A stretch of 64,000 nt of DNA from Streptomyces humicola (lineage in GTDB: Bacteria > Actinomycetota > Actinomycetes > Streptomycetales > Streptomycetaceae). A model generated the notes under the pieces. The model searched no databases, was not told the DNA's origin, and was given only the letters and a program-made list of their open reading frames with translations. The stretch's first letter is position 1. The number at the start of each line of letters is the position of its first letter. The stretch spans positions 62,001 to 126,000 of the forward strand of contig NZ_JANFNG010000017.1 of NCBI RefSeq assembly GCF_024436035.1, given 5' to 3'. The translations under genes and the position numbers were made by a program. Below are positions 43,681 to 52,328 of this stretch, in pieces.

Positions 43681-45125
43681 TGACCGACGCAACGGCCGCC
43701 ACCGGCAACACCGGCAACACCGGCAACACCGGCAACACCGACAACGCTGCCCCTTCGATGATCTTCCACCCCAGGCCCGAGGCGGGCCCCGCCAAGCCGT
43801 GGGCCTTCCCCGCCCCCGAGCGCTCCGGCCTGCCGGGCGGCCTGTCCGTGCTGCGCTGCCACCGGCCCGGCCAGAAGGTCGTCGCCGTCGAGGTGCTGCT
43901 CGACGCGCCGCTCGACGCGGAGCCGCGGGGCCTGGACGGCGTGGCCACCATCATGGCCAGGGCGTTCTCCGAGGGCACCGACACCCTCACCGCCGAGGAG
44001 TTCGCCGCCGAGCTGGAGCGCTGCGGAGCCACGCTCGACGCACACGCCGACCACCCCGGCGTCCGCCTCTCCCTCGAAGTACCCGCCTCCCGCCTGGAGA
44101 GGGCGCTCGGTCTGCTCGCCGATGCGCTGCGCGCCCCCGCCTTTCCCGAGAGCGAGGTGGGCCGGCTGGTCCGCAACCGGCTCGACGAGATCCCCCACGA
44201 GCTCGCCAACCCGGCCCGCCGCGCCGCCATGGCACTTTCCGACGAGCTGTTCCCCGCCGACTCCCGGATGTCCCGGCCCCGGCAGGGCACCGAGGAGACC
44301 GTCGCCCGGATCGACGCGGCCGCGGTGCGCGCCTTCTACGAGGCGCATGTGCGCCCCGCCACCGCCACGGCCGTCGTCGTCGGCGATCTGACGGGCATCG
44401 ACCTCGACGCGCTGCTCACGGCCACGCTGGGTGCCTGGACCGGTACCAAGGCCGAGCCCCGTCCGGCGCCGCCCGTGGTGGCCGACGACTCCGCACGCGT
44501 GGTGATCGTCGACCGGCCCGGCTCGGTCCAAACGCAACTGCTCGTCGGGCGGACGGGCCCCGACCGCCATGACGCGGTCTGGCCCGCCCAGGTGCTCGGT
44601 ACCTACTGCCTCGGCGGCACCCTGACCTCGCGGCTCGACCGTGTGCTGCGCGAGGAGAAGGGCTACACCTACGGTGTGCGGGCCTTCGCCCAGGTGCTGC
44701 GCTCGGCCCCGGACGGCACCGGCGCCTCGATGCTGGCGATCAGCGGCTCGGTTGCCACCGACGTGACCGCCCCTGCGCTCGCCGACACCTGGCAGGTGCT
44801 GCGCGGCCTCGCCGAGGGCGGGCTCACCGACGAGGAGCGCGATGTCGCCGTGCAGAACCTGGTGGGCGTCGCCCCGCTGAAGTACGAGACGGCGGCGGCC
44901 GTCGCCGGCACCTTCGCCGACCAGGTGGAGCAGCATCTGCCGGACGACTACCAGGCGGGGCTGTACGCACGCCTGGCGCAGACCGGCACGGTCGAGGCGA
45001 CGGCAGCCGTGGTGAACGCGTTCGCGCCCGAGCGCCTCGTGGTCGTGCTGGTGGGCGACGCCTCACAGATCGAGGCCGAAGTCGGCAAGCTCGGCATCGG
45101 CCCGGTGACAGTGGTCCGCGGCTAG
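43680..45125 (+). CDS. M16-family peptidase, non-catalytic partner
   Basis: 481 residues. No HxxEH is present: the equivalent position reads GLDGVATIMARAFSEGT. The C-terminal half has the conserved substrate-binding REEKGYTYGVRAFAQV (Arg/Tyr pair). This split of catalytic and substrate-binding subunits is the known M16B arrangement. The N-terminus has a TGN tandem repeat (residues ~8-22) coded by five 9-bp units and is likely disordered. It is coupled to the upstream catalytic subunit and presumably forms a heterodimer. A terminator follows at 45146. Confidence 0.92.
   Translation: MTDATAATGNTGNTGNTGNTDNAAPSMIFHPRPEAGPAKPWAFPAPERSGLPGGLSVLRCHRPGQKVVAVEVLLDAPLDAEPRGLDGVATIMARAFSEGTDTLTAEEFAAELERCGATLDAHADHPGVRLSLEVPASRLERALGLLADALRAPAFPESEVGRLVRNRLDEIPHELANPARRAAMALSDELFPADSRMSRPRQGTEETVARIDAAAVRAFYEAHVRPATATAVVVGDLTGIDLDALLTATLGAWTGTKAEPRPAPPVVADDSARVVIVDRPGSVQTQLLVGRTGPDRHDAVWPAQVLGTYCLGGTLTSRLDRVLREEKGYTYGVRAFAQVLRSAPDGTGASMLAISGSVATDVTAPALADTWQVLRGLAEGGLTDEERDVAVQNLVGVAPLKYETAAAVAGTFADQVEQHLPDDYQAGLYARLAQTGTVEATAAVVNAFAPERLVVVLVGDASQIEAEVGKLGIGPVTVVRG
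43701..43745 (+). repeat. 9-bp tandem repeat inside the M16 partner gene
   Basis: Five units of ACCGGCAAC, the fifth with one change (ACCGACAAC), coding Thr-Gly-Asn; such in-frame minisatellites can change length without frameshift. Confidence 0.9.
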
Positions 45126-45145
45126 CCGTCGGCAGACGGTCCGCA

Positions 45146-45184
45146 AAGGGCCCCGGCCTCCCCGACGCGGGGGCCGGGGCCCTT
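45146..45184 (+). terminator. Terminator of M16 operon
   Basis: Perfect 13-bp stem (45146-45158 with 45172-45184), 13-nt loop that can pair further, 20 nt after the stop. Confidence 0.88.
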
Positions 45185-45312
45185 CTCCGTTCCGTGGTGT
45201 GCTGCGCCTCACCGTACATTCCCGGCCAAGAATTCCGTCGGATTCGGGGCTGCCGCGGGAAAGCGTGCTGCGCTGCCATAGAGTTGCTGGATAAAAAGAC
45301 TGTGCGCATGAA

Positions 45313-46023
45313 ATGGGGACCGGCGATGCGGGATTGGATGTGAACGGGGAGGGCGGCGCGGGGAACGGCGGGCGGCGGTTGTCCGCCCAGACCGTGTGCT
45401 CCGCGATCCGCGACGACATCGTGAGCGGCTACTTCGCGCCCGGCGGCCGGCTGACCGAGGAACTGCTCGCCAAGCGCTACGGGGTCTCCCGGGTCCCGGT
45501 GCGCGAGGCGTTGCGCACCCTGGAGTCCGAGGGGTTCGTCCGCACCCGCAAGCATGCCGGTGCATCGGTTGCCGAGCCGAGCGAGCAGGAGGCGGGAGAC
45601 CTGCTGGAGATCCGAGCGCTGCTGGAGCCGTTGGGCGCCGCACGGGCGGCCGAACGCCGCACCGAGCAGCATCTGCGGGTGCTGCGCGGCCTGGTGAGGC
45701 TCAGCCAGGAACGCTCGCAGAAGGGCCAGTTCTCCGACCTTCCCGCACTCGACGGCTGGTTCCACCAGACGCTGGCGCAGGCCTCGGGCAGCCCCGGCCT
45801 CGCCGCGCTCCTCATCCAGCTGCGCCAGAAGATCTCGTGGATGTACGCCGTCGAGCTGCCCGGCAGGTCGATGGCTACCTGGGACGAACATGGGGCGATC
45901 ACAGACGCGGTGGCACGCGGCGACGCCGAACGGGCGCGCAGACTCACCACGGCGCACATCGAGCGGTGGGCGGCCGCGCACCGATTGCGCAGGGCTCCCA
46001 GCATTCCCGGCGCCGCCGGATGA
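45313..46023 (+). CDS. GntR-family regulator (FCD type)
   Basis: 236 residues. Winged helix TVCSAIRDDIVSGYFAPGGRLTEELLAKRYGVSRVPVREALRTLESEGFVRTRKHAGASV (about 27-86) and the FCD domain (LLEIRALLEPLGAARAAE ... DGWFHQTLAQASGSPGLAALL ... DEHGAITDAVARGDAERA) with the Asp/His metal or ligand residues typical of the group. Start ATG at 45313 has only a weak ribosome site; a GTG at 45340 is an alternative. It converges on ptsH. Ligand unknown; FCD proteins usually sense organic or sugar acids. Confidence 0.92.
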   Translation: MGTGDAGLDVNGEGGAGNGGRRLSAQTVCSAIRDDIVSGYFAPGGRLTEELLAKRYGVSRVPVREALRTLESEGFVRTRKHAGASVAEPSEQEAGDLLEIRALLEPLGAARAAERRTEQHLRVLRGLVRLSQERSQKGQFSDLPALDGWFHQTLAQASGSPGLAALLIQLRQKISWMYAVELPGRSMATWDEHGAITDAVARGDAERARRLTTAHIERWAAAHRLRRAPSIPGAAG

Positions 46024-46111
46024 GAGCGCGCGTGAGGATTCCGAAACGTGCAGTAAACATTTCGCGTGCACGTCCTTAACAGGCGCGCGGTAAAAAGTTC
46101 CGTATACGAGA

Positions 46112-46143
46112 CCGCGGGGAATTGCTTCTGCAATTCCCCGCGG
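46112..46143. terminator. Bidirectional terminator between GntR gene and ptsH
   Basis: Perfect 14-bp stem (46112-46125 with 46130-46143) with the tetraloop TTCT, in the convergent gap. Confidence 0.9.
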
Positions 46144-46180
46144 ATATTGGTGTTGCGCCGGGCGAGACCGGCGGGAGTTG

Positions 46181-46462
46181 TCAGACGGTCTCGGGAAGCT
46201 CGTCGAGCCCCTCGGAAACCAGCTTCGCCAGGCGGTCGAGCGCCGCCTCCGCATCGTCGGACTCCGACGCCAGCACGATCTCCTCGCCGCCCTTGGCGCC
46301 CAGACCGAGCACGGCGAGCATCGATGCGGCATTGACCGGGGCGCCGTCGGCCTTGGCGATCGTCACCGGGACGCCTGCGGCGGTCGCAGCGCGGACGAAG
46401 ATCGAGGCGGGGCGGGCGTGCAGGCCTTCGGCCCAGCCAACGGTGACGCGGCGCTCAGCCAT
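46181..46462 (-). CDS. ptsH: Phosphocarrier protein HPr of the PTS
   Basis: 93-residue HPr, which accepts phosphate from EI~P on His15 (GLHARPASIFV) and passes it to sugar-specific EIIA. The stretch VNAASMLAVLGLG puts Ser47 at the site where Firmicute HPr is regulated by HPr kinase. ATG at 46462 with GAAGGG upstream. Divergent from the protein acetyltransferase gene (147 nt apart). Regulation is not visible in the short intergenic sequence. Confidence 0.96.
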   Translation of the reverse strand: MAERRVTVGWAEGLHARPASIFVRAATAAGVPVTIAKADGAPVNAASMLAVLGLGAKGGEEIVLASESDDAEAALDRLAKLVSEGLDELPETV

Positions 46463-46595
46463 GGTGTAACCCTTCTGGTGATTCCGGTTGTCTAGACCAG
46501 TGTACGCACGGCTGCGGGGGGAATCCCGCTCCGTCGAGGGTAGGCTGCCGCACCGCCCGCGCGTCCGCCGGGGCGCCACGCGCCGCACCGCGTCC

Positions 46596-46601
46596 TACTC
46601 T
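46596..46601 (+). promoter_or_regulatory. -10 hexamer of leaderless pat gene
   Basis: TACTCT ends 7 nt before the ATG at 46609; no ribosome site. Confidence 0.55.
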
Positions 46602-46608
46602 TGCGCCC

Positions 46609-49437
46609 ATGGAGACCTCTGCGACGTCGGCGCAGCCCGCGTACCCGGTCCACTGGGAGGCGGACGTCGTGCTGCGCGACGGCGGCATCGCCCATGTCCG
46701 CCCGATCACCCCGGACGATGCGCAACGCCTGGTCAGCTTCTACGAACAGGTCTCCGACGAGTCCAAGTACTACCGCTTCTTCGCGCCCTACCCCCGTCTC
46801 TCCGACCGCGACGTGCGGCGGTTCACGCACCACGACTACGTCGACCGCGTCGGGCTGGCCGCGACCGTCGGCGGTGAGTTCATAGGGACCGTCCGCTACG
46901 ACCGGATCGACGAGCACGGCAGGCCGGCCGGTGGGGGCGCGACCCGCGCCGAGGTTGCCTTCCTCGTCCAGGACGCCCATCAGGGCCGCGGCGTCGCGTC
47001 CGCGTTGCTCGAACACATCGCGGCCGTGGCACGCGAACGCGGCATCCGCCGCTTCGTCGCCGAAGTGCTCCCGGCCAACCGCAAGATGATCAAGGTCTTC
47101 ACCGACGTCGGCTACACCCAGCAGCGCAGCTTCACCGACGGAGTCGTCCGTCTCGAACTCGACTTGGAACCCACCGAGGCCTCGGTCGCGGTGATGCGCG
47201 CCCGAGAACAGCGAGCCGAGGCCCGCTCCGTGCAGCGGCTGCTCGCTCCGCGCTCCGTGGCCGTCGTCGGCACCGGCAGAAGCGAGGGCAGTGTCGGCCG
47301 AACCGTGCTGCGCAATCTGCTCGCCGCCGGGTTCCGCGGCCGGGTGCACGCCGTCAACCACCACTTCCCCGACTCCATGGACCTCCTGCAGCCCGAGGGC
47401 GTGGCGGCACACCGTTCCGTCGGCTCCATCGATGAAGCGGTCGACCTGGCGATCCTCGCCGTCTCCGCCGAGCACGTCCCCGAGGCCGTCGCGGACTGCG
47501 GGGCCCATGGGGTCCAAGGGCTGCTGGTGATCGCCGACGGCTACGCCGAATCCGGCCCCGAAGGCCGTGAGCGGCAGCGTGCCCTGGTCCGTCAGGCCCG
47601 CTCCTACGGCATGCGGATCATCGGCCCCAACGCGTTCGGCATCCTCAACACCTCACCGCGCGTGCGGCTCAACGCCTCGCTGGCACCCGAGACCCCGGCG
47701 ACCGGCCGGCTCGGCCTGTTCACCCAGTCCGGCGCCATCGGCATCGCGCTGCTCGCAGGCCTCCACCGCCGCGGCCCGGGTGGCATCGCAGGAGTCTCGA
47801 CGTTCATCTCCGCAGGCAACCGCGCCGATGTCTCCGGCAACGACCTGCTGCAGTACTGGTACGACGACCCCGAGACCGACGTCGCCCTGATGTACCTCGA
47901 ATCCATCGGCAACCCGCGGAAGTTCACCCGCCTCGCACGGCGGACCGCCGCCGCCAAGCCCGTGGTCGTCGTCAAGGGCGCCCGGCACACCGGCAGCCTG
48001 CCGCCCGGACATCCGGAGGCCGCCGCCCGCATCCCCGACGCCACCGTCTCGGCGCTCTTCCGGCAAGTGGGGATCCTCCGCGTCAACACGGTGACCGAAC
48101 TGCTGGACACCGGGCTGCTGTTGGCTCACCAGCCGCTCCCCGCAGGAGGGCGCGTCGCGATCCTCGGCAACTCCGAGTCGCTCGGGCTGCTGGCGTACGA
48201 CGTGAGCATCAGCGCCGGTCTGCTGCCGCGCGCACCGATCGACCTGACCACCACGGCCGTCCCCGACGACTTCCGTACCGCGCTCGCCGTGGCGCTCGCA
48301 GACGACGAGGTGGACGCCGTCGTCGTCACCGCCATCCCGCGCGTCGGCGCCGCAGGCGCACGGGAACCCGACTCCGGGGACGACCCCGAGCTCGCCGTGG
48401 CGCTCCAGTCGGCGGCGGCCGGCAGCACCAAGCCCGTCGTCGTGGTCCACCTCACCCTCGACCGGCTCGCCGAGCGCCTCGGCGCCGCCCCCGCCGGCGG
48501 CGAAGCGGACGCCACCGCGCGTATCCCCGCCTACCCCTCGGCCGAGCGCGCCGTCCAGCCGCTGGCGGAGGCCGTCCGCTATGCGGACTGGCGGCGCACC
48601 ACCGCCACCCCTGGCACGGTCCCCGAGCTCGACGGGATCGACGAGGCCGCCGCCCATGACGACGTGGCTCGCCTCCTCGACTCCGCCGACGACCGCCGCC
48701 CCAGCGCCGTCGATGCCGATGCCGCCCCCGCCGACGAACGCCGGCGCGGCGCCGTCAACCTCGACGAGCCGGCCGCCGCCGCACTGCTCGCCCGCTACGG
48801 CATCGAGGTCCGTCAGACGCTCCCCGCCCAGGACGCCACCGCCGCGGCGACCGCCGCCCGCCGCCTCGGCTACCCCGTGGCGCTCAAGACCACCGCACCC
48901 CACCTGCGCCACCGCGCCGACCTCGGCGGGGTGCGCCTCGACATCGCCTCCGAGGCCGAACTCCTGCGCGCTTACGAAGAGTTGACCGACCGGCTCGGCA
49001 AGCCCGCCGAGGTGCTCCCGGTGGTTCAGGCGATGGCTCCGCGCGGTGTCGACACCGTCGTGCGGGCCGCCGTCGACCCCGCCGTCGGCGCCATGCTCTC
49101 CTTCGGCCTGGCGGGCGCCCCGTCCGAGCTGCTCGGCGACGTCGCCCACCGCTTCATCCCCGCCACCGACCGGGACGTCGCCGATCTCGTCCGGTCCATC
49201 AAGGCGGCCCCGCTGCTCTTCGGCTGGCGCGGCGCCGAGCCCGCCGACACCGGTGCGCTCGAAGAGCTGCTGCTGCGCGTCTCGCGGCTGGTCGACGACC
49301 TGCCGGAGATCGTCGCGGTGACGCTCGAACCCGTCGTCGTCGCGCACACCGGCCTGACCGTGCTCGGGGCCGGCGTCCGGCTGGCCCGGCCCCCCGCCCG
49401 TACCGACCTGGGGCCCCGTGCACTGTCGTCTCATTGA
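46609..49437 (+). CDS. Protein lysine acetyltransferase: GNAT fused to NDP-forming acyl-CoA synthetase (Pat/PatA type)
   Basis: 942 residues. An N-terminal GNAT domain (about 20-185) has YRFFAPYPRLSDRDVRRFTH, EVAFLVQDAHQGRGVASALLEHIAAVARERGI (acetyl-CoA loop QGRGVA) and VLPANRKMIKVFTDVGY. Then come the CoA-binding Rossmann domain (LLAPRSVAVVGTGRSEGSVGRTVLRNL), ligase-CoA domains (LFTQSGAIGIALLAG, ISAGNRADVSGNDLLQYW) and the ATP-grasp (NLDEPAAAALLARYGIEVRQT onward, about 715-930). GNAT first matches the Streptomyces PatA arrangement, opposite to enterobacterial Pat. Such enzymes acetylate and inactivate acetyl-CoA synthetase. The synthetase half is usually inactive and regulatory; I could not confirm loss of the catalytic His. 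Transcript probably leaderless; divergent from ptsH. Confidence 0.92.
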   Translation: METSATSAQPAYPVHWEADVVLRDGGIAHVRPITPDDAQRLVSFYEQVSDESKYYRFFAPYPRLSDRDVRRFTHHDYVDRVGLAATVGGEFIGTVRYDRIDEHGRPAGGGATRAEVAFLVQDAHQGRGVASALLEHIAAVARERGIRRFVAEVLPANRKMIKVFTDVGYTQQRSFTDGVVRLELDLEPTEASVAVMRAREQRAEARSVQRLLAPRSVAVVGTGRSEGSVGRTVLRNLLAAGFRGRVHAVNHHFPDSMDLLQPEGVAAHRSVGSIDEAVDLAILAVSAEHVPEAVADCGAHGVQGLLVIADGYAESGPEGRERQRALVRQARSYGMRIIGPNAFGILNTSPRVRLNASLAPETPATGRLGLFTQSGAIGIALLAGLHRRGPGGIAGVSTFISAGNRADVSGNDLLQYWYDDPETDVALMYLESIGNPRKFTRLARRTAAAKPVVVVKGARHTGSLPPGHPEAAARIPDATVSALFRQVGILRVNTVTELLDTGLLLAHQPLPAGGRVAILGNSESLGLLAYDVSISAGLLPRAPIDLTTTAVPDDFRTALAVALADDEVDAVVVTAIPRVGAAGAREPDSGDDPELAVALQSAAAGSTKPVVVVHLTLDRLAERLGAAPAGGEADATARIPAYPSAERAVQPLAEAVRYADWRRTTATPGTVPELDGIDEAAAHDDVARLLDSADDRRPSAVDADAAPADERRRGAVNLDEPAAAALLARYGIEVRQTLPAQDATAAATAARRLGYPVALKTTAPHLRHRADLGGVRLDIASEAELLRAYEELTDRLGKPAEVLPVVQAMAPRGVDTVVRAAVDPAVGAMLSFGLAGAPSELLGDVAHRFIPATDRDVADLVRSIKAAPLLFGWRGAEPADTGALEELLLRVSRLVDDLPEIVAVTLEPVVVAHTGLTVLGAGVRLARPPARTDLGPRALSSH

Positions 49438-49467
49438 GCGGCGCCTCTTCGAGCGGAGAGCCGCCAC

Positions 49468-49473
49468 TAAGAT
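49468..49473 (+). promoter_or_regulatory. -10 hexamer of leaderless DUF5998 gene
   Basis: TAAGAT ends 7 nt before the ATG at 49481, with no ribosome site between. Confidence 0.65.
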
Positions 49474-49480
49474 GGTCCTC

Positions 49481-50083
49481 ATGGCGAAAACCGGTACGAC
49501 GACCCAGGGGCTGCGTGCGGCCATCGAGCGCAGCGGCTACTACCCGGCACTCGTGGCGGAGGCCGTGGAGGCCTCGGTCGGTGGCGAGCCGGTCGTCGCG
49601 TACCTGGTCAACCAGGAGACCACCTTCGACGCCAACGAGGTCAGGCGGCACGTCACCGTCCTCGTCCTCACCCGCACCCGGTTCCTCGTCAGCCACACCG
49701 ACGAGCAGGGCGCCGACGACACCTCGCCGACGCCGTACACCACCACCTCCACCGAGTCCGTCAAGATCGGCCGGATCTCCTCCGTGGTGGTCAGCCGGGT
49801 CGTCGCCAACCCCGAGTCGTACACCCCCGGCACGCTGCCACGCGAGGTGGTGCTCACCATCGGCTGGGGCGCCGTCAGCCGGATCGATCTGGAGCCCGCC
49901 GCCTGCGCCGACCCCAACTGCGAGGCCGACCACGGCTACACCGGTTCCTCGACCGCCGACGACCTCAGCCTGCGGGTGAGCGAGGCCGCCGACGGCCCGG
50001 AGGCGGTACGCGAGACGCTCGCCTTCGCCGAGGCGCTCTCGGCCGCCACGGCCGCCGTCACAACCACGTCGGCGCACCACTGA
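49481..50083 (+). CDS. DUF5998 protein
   Basis: 200 residues, starting MAKTGTTTQGLRAAIERSGYYPALVAEAVEASVGGEPVVAYLVNQETTFDANEVRRHVTVLVLTRTRFLVSHTDE. The family is actinobacterial and uncharacterised; it folds as mixed alpha/beta with a PH-like beta region (TVLVLTRTRFLVSH). Two Cys near CADPNCEADHGY resemble a small metal or redox site. It begins 44 nt after the pat stop, and its stop overlaps the next ATG (TGATG), so it is coupled to a phosphodiesterase. No function can be assigned. Confidence 0.85.
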   Translation: MAKTGTTTQGLRAAIERSGYYPALVAEAVEASVGGEPVVAYLVNQETTFDANEVRRHVTVLVLTRTRFLVSHTDEQGADDTSPTPYTTTSTESVKIGRISSVVVSRVVANPESYTPGTLPREVVLTIGWGAVSRIDLEPAACADPNCEADHGYTGSSTADDLSLRVSEAADGPEAVRETLAFAEALSAATAAVTTTSAHH

Positions 50084-51279
50084 TGGCGCACCCCGCGGCA
50101 GCGGGCCCACGCGAGGACGACCACGTACCGCTCGACATCCGCAGCGCCCCCGCGCCGCGCTACGGCACCGCGGCCCTGAGCGATCTGCTCCCCGCGGCCC
50201 TCGCCGGTCACGGCGTGCCTGGCGCCCCCGCCACCGGGCTCGGCCTCACCTCTGCGGACCGCACGTGCGTCTTCCTCGTCGACGGCCTCGGCTGGGAGCT
50301 GCTCAAGGCCCACCCGGACGAGGCACCGTTCCTCACCTCGCTCCTCGGCACCTCGCTCGCCGGCACCGGAGATCCGCTCACCGCGGGCTTCCCGGCGACC
50401 ACGGCGACCTCGCTCGCCTCGGTGGGCACCGGCCTGCCGCCGGGCGCGCACGGACTCGCCGGATACACGGTGGCGATACCGGGCGAGAACCAGCTGATGA
50501 ACCAGTTGCGGTGGCAGCCGTGGACCGACCCGCACGCCTGGCAGCCCTACCCGACGGTGTTCCAACTCGCCGACGCGGCAGGCATCGAGACGTGCCAGGT
50601 CTCCTCGCCCGCCTTCGAGCAGACCCCGCTCACCCGGATCGCGCTCTCCGGCGGCACCTTCCACGGCCGCCTCACCGGCGACGAGCGGATGGATCTCGCC
50701 GCCGACCGCCTGGCCTGCGCCGACCGCACCCTCGTCTACACCTACTACAGCGAGCTCGACGGCAACGGCCACCGCTACGGCGTCGACTCCGACGCGTGGC
50801 GCGGGCAGTTGATGATGGTCGACCGGCTCGCGCAGCGCCTCGCCGAGCAGTTGCCGCCGCGCTCCGTCCTCTATGTGACCGCCGACCACGGCATGATCGA
50901 CATCCCGGCCGAGAAGCGGATCGACTTCGACGAGGACTGGGAGCTCGCCGCCGGCGTCGCTCTGCTCGGCGGCGAGGCGCGCGCACGGCACGTCTACGCC
51001 GTACCGGGAGCCGCTGCCGACGTGCACGCGGTGTGGAGCGAGGTGCTCGGCGAGCAGATGTGGGTCGCCACCCGGGAGCAGGCGATCGAAGCGGGCTGGT
51101 TCGGTCCGCACGTCGACGAGCGGGTGTACGAGCGGATCGGCGACGTGGTTGCAGTGGCGAGTGACGAGATCGCGGTGATCGCGAGCAGGCGGGAGCCGGG
51201 GGAGTCGTCGATGGTCGGGCTGCACGGCTCGCTCGCACCGGCCGAACAGCTGGTGCCGCTGTTGGAAGTCCGGAGCTGA
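50083..51279 (+). CDS. Alkaline-phosphatase-fold phosphodiesterase / nucleotide pyrophosphatase
   Basis: 398 residues. Metal and nucleophile residues of the alkaline phosphatase superfamily are visible: Asp in TCVFLVDGLGWE (about 62-73), nucleophile Thr in GFPATTATSLASVGTG (about 103-118), SELDGNGHRYG (about 223-233), TADHGMIDIP (about 266-275) and a His in MVGLHGSLAP near the C-terminus. This is the type I phosphodiesterase/nucleotide pyrophosphatase pattern. No signal peptide is evident, so it is probably cytosolic. Translationally coupled to the DUF5998 gene. Its stop begins a triple 18-bp repeat. Confidence 0.92.
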   Translation: MAHPAAAGPREDDHVPLDIRSAPAPRYGTAALSDLLPAALAGHGVPGAPATGLGLTSADRTCVFLVDGLGWELLKAHPDEAPFLTSLLGTSLAGTGDPLTAGFPATTATSLASVGTGLPPGAHGLAGYTVAIPGENQLMNQLRWQPWTDPHAWQPYPTVFQLADAAGIETCQVSSPAFEQTPLTRIALSGGTFHGRLTGDERMDLAADRLACADRTLVYTYYSELDGNGHRYGVDSDAWRGQLMMVDRLAQRLAEQLPPRSVLYVTADHGMIDIPAEKRIDFDEDWELAAGVALLGGEARARHVYAVPGAAADVHAVWSEVLGEQMWVATREQAIEAGWFGPHVDERVYERIGDVVAVASDEIAVIASRREPGESSMVGLHGSLAPAEQLVPLLEVRS

Positions 51280-51330
51280 GCGGCTCCGTAAATATGAGCG
51301 GCTCCGTAAATATGAGCGGCTCCGTATATA
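51277..51330 (+). repeat. Three 18-bp tandem repeats after phosphodiesterase stop
   Basis: Units 51277-51294, 51295-51312 (identical, TGAGCGGCTCCGTAAATA) and 51313-51330 (one base changed, TGAGCGGCTCCGTATATA). The first TGA is the stop codon of the upstream gene; CGGAGC/GCTCCG can form a stem with the preceding bases. Confidence 0.95.
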
Positions 51331-51343
51331 CGGGGCTCGGTAC

Positions 51344-52120
51344 CTACGAGTCGAGGCGGATCACGGTGAACATGGCCCCCTCCGGGTCGGCCACCGTGGC
51401 CAGCCGCCCGTACGCCGAGTCACGCGGCGGGCGCAGCACCCTCCCGCCCAGTTCCGTCACCTTCCTCGCCGCGGCGTCCGCGTCCGCCACTGCGAAGTAC
51501 GTCATCCAGTACGCGCCCAGGTCCTGCGGGAGCGCCGTGCCGACCCCGTGGATCCCGGCCACCGGCTGCCCGTCGAGGTGCAGCGTCAGGTAGTCGAAAT
51601 CGGCCGAGACCACTGCCTCCTCCTCGAAGCCGAACACCACGGAGTAGAACTTGCTGACCGCCGACGTCTCCAGCGTCACCAGTTCGTTCCACACCAAGGT
51701 TCCCGGCTCGCCGACGACGCCCACCCCTGTGTGGCCGATCGGCTGCCAGATGCCGAACACCGCGCCGCACGGGTCGGCGGCGATCGCCATGCGCCCTGCC
51801 TCGTCGTCCGCGTCGAGCGGTCCGACGGCCACGGTGCCGCCGCAGTCGCGGATCAGCTCGGCGGTGGCGTCGGCGTCCTCCACCGACAGATACGTGGTCC
51901 AGGCGACCGGAAGGTGGCGGTTCTCGTGGCACTCACCGATCCCGGCCACGAACCGGCCACCGAGCGAGGCCTTCACATAGGGCCCGAAATGCTGGGGTCC
52001 GGCGTGGAATTCCCAGCTGAACAGCCCGCCGTAGAACTCCTGTGTCGCGGGCAGGCTGTGCACCAGCAGACTTACCCAGCAGGGTGCACCCTGGGGACGC
52101 CGGGCCGATACCTCGGTCAT
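51344..52120 (-). CDS. VOC-superfamily protein, two glyoxalase-like domains
   Basis: 258 residues made of two betaalphabetabetabeta units: first SLLVHSLPATQEFYGGLFSWEF...VEDADATAELIRDCGGTV...AADPCGAVFGIWQPIGH (about 16-130), second VWNELVTLETSAVSKFYSVVFGFEEE...VADADAAARKVTELGGRV...VADPEGAMFTVIRLDS (about 145-258). Members bind metal or small molecules, including self-resistance proteins and dioxygenases. No clear HxE metal triad is seen, so catalysis is uncertain. ATG follows GAGGAGA. Confidence 0.88.
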   Translation of the reverse strand: MTEVSARRPQGAPCWVSLLVHSLPATQEFYGGLFSWEFHAGPQHFGPYVKASLGGRFVAGIGECHENRHLPVAWTTYLSVEDADATAELIRDCGGTVAVGPLDADDEAGRMAIAADPCGAVFGIWQPIGHTGVGVVGEPGTLVWNELVTLETSAVSKFYSVVFGFEEEAVVSADFDYLTLHLDGQPVAGIHGVGTALPQDLGAYWMTYFAVADADAAARKVTELGGRVLRPPRDSAYGRLATVADPEGAMFTVIRLDS

Positions 52121-52315
52121 CGGAAATCTCTCCTCGCGCGACGGTCAGCGGGGGACGAGCCAGGATGATGGTTTCACCACCTCGCGCGTCGTGCGCCCCG
52201 GCCGCGCCGGTCCGGGACGCCCCGGAAGGAGAATGCCCGATAGCTTGTGATGTGTCGTTCTCCTGGCCACGCCGTCCATACGATCACCAGGACACCGGAC
52301 AGCGGTGGCCGCGGT

Positions 52316-52321
52316 CACAAT
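52316..52321 (+). promoter_or_regulatory. -10-like hexamer of leaderless sulfurtransferase gene
   Basis: CACAAT (A2 and T6 conserved) ends 7 nt before the ATG at 52329; supports that start over the upstream GTG/ATG codons. Confidence 0.4.
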
Positions 52322-52328
52322 GGGCCGC

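Noticed and set aside
51277-51330. CRISPR array
   Set aside because: The 18-bp units are head-to-tail without spacers, and no cas gene is present.
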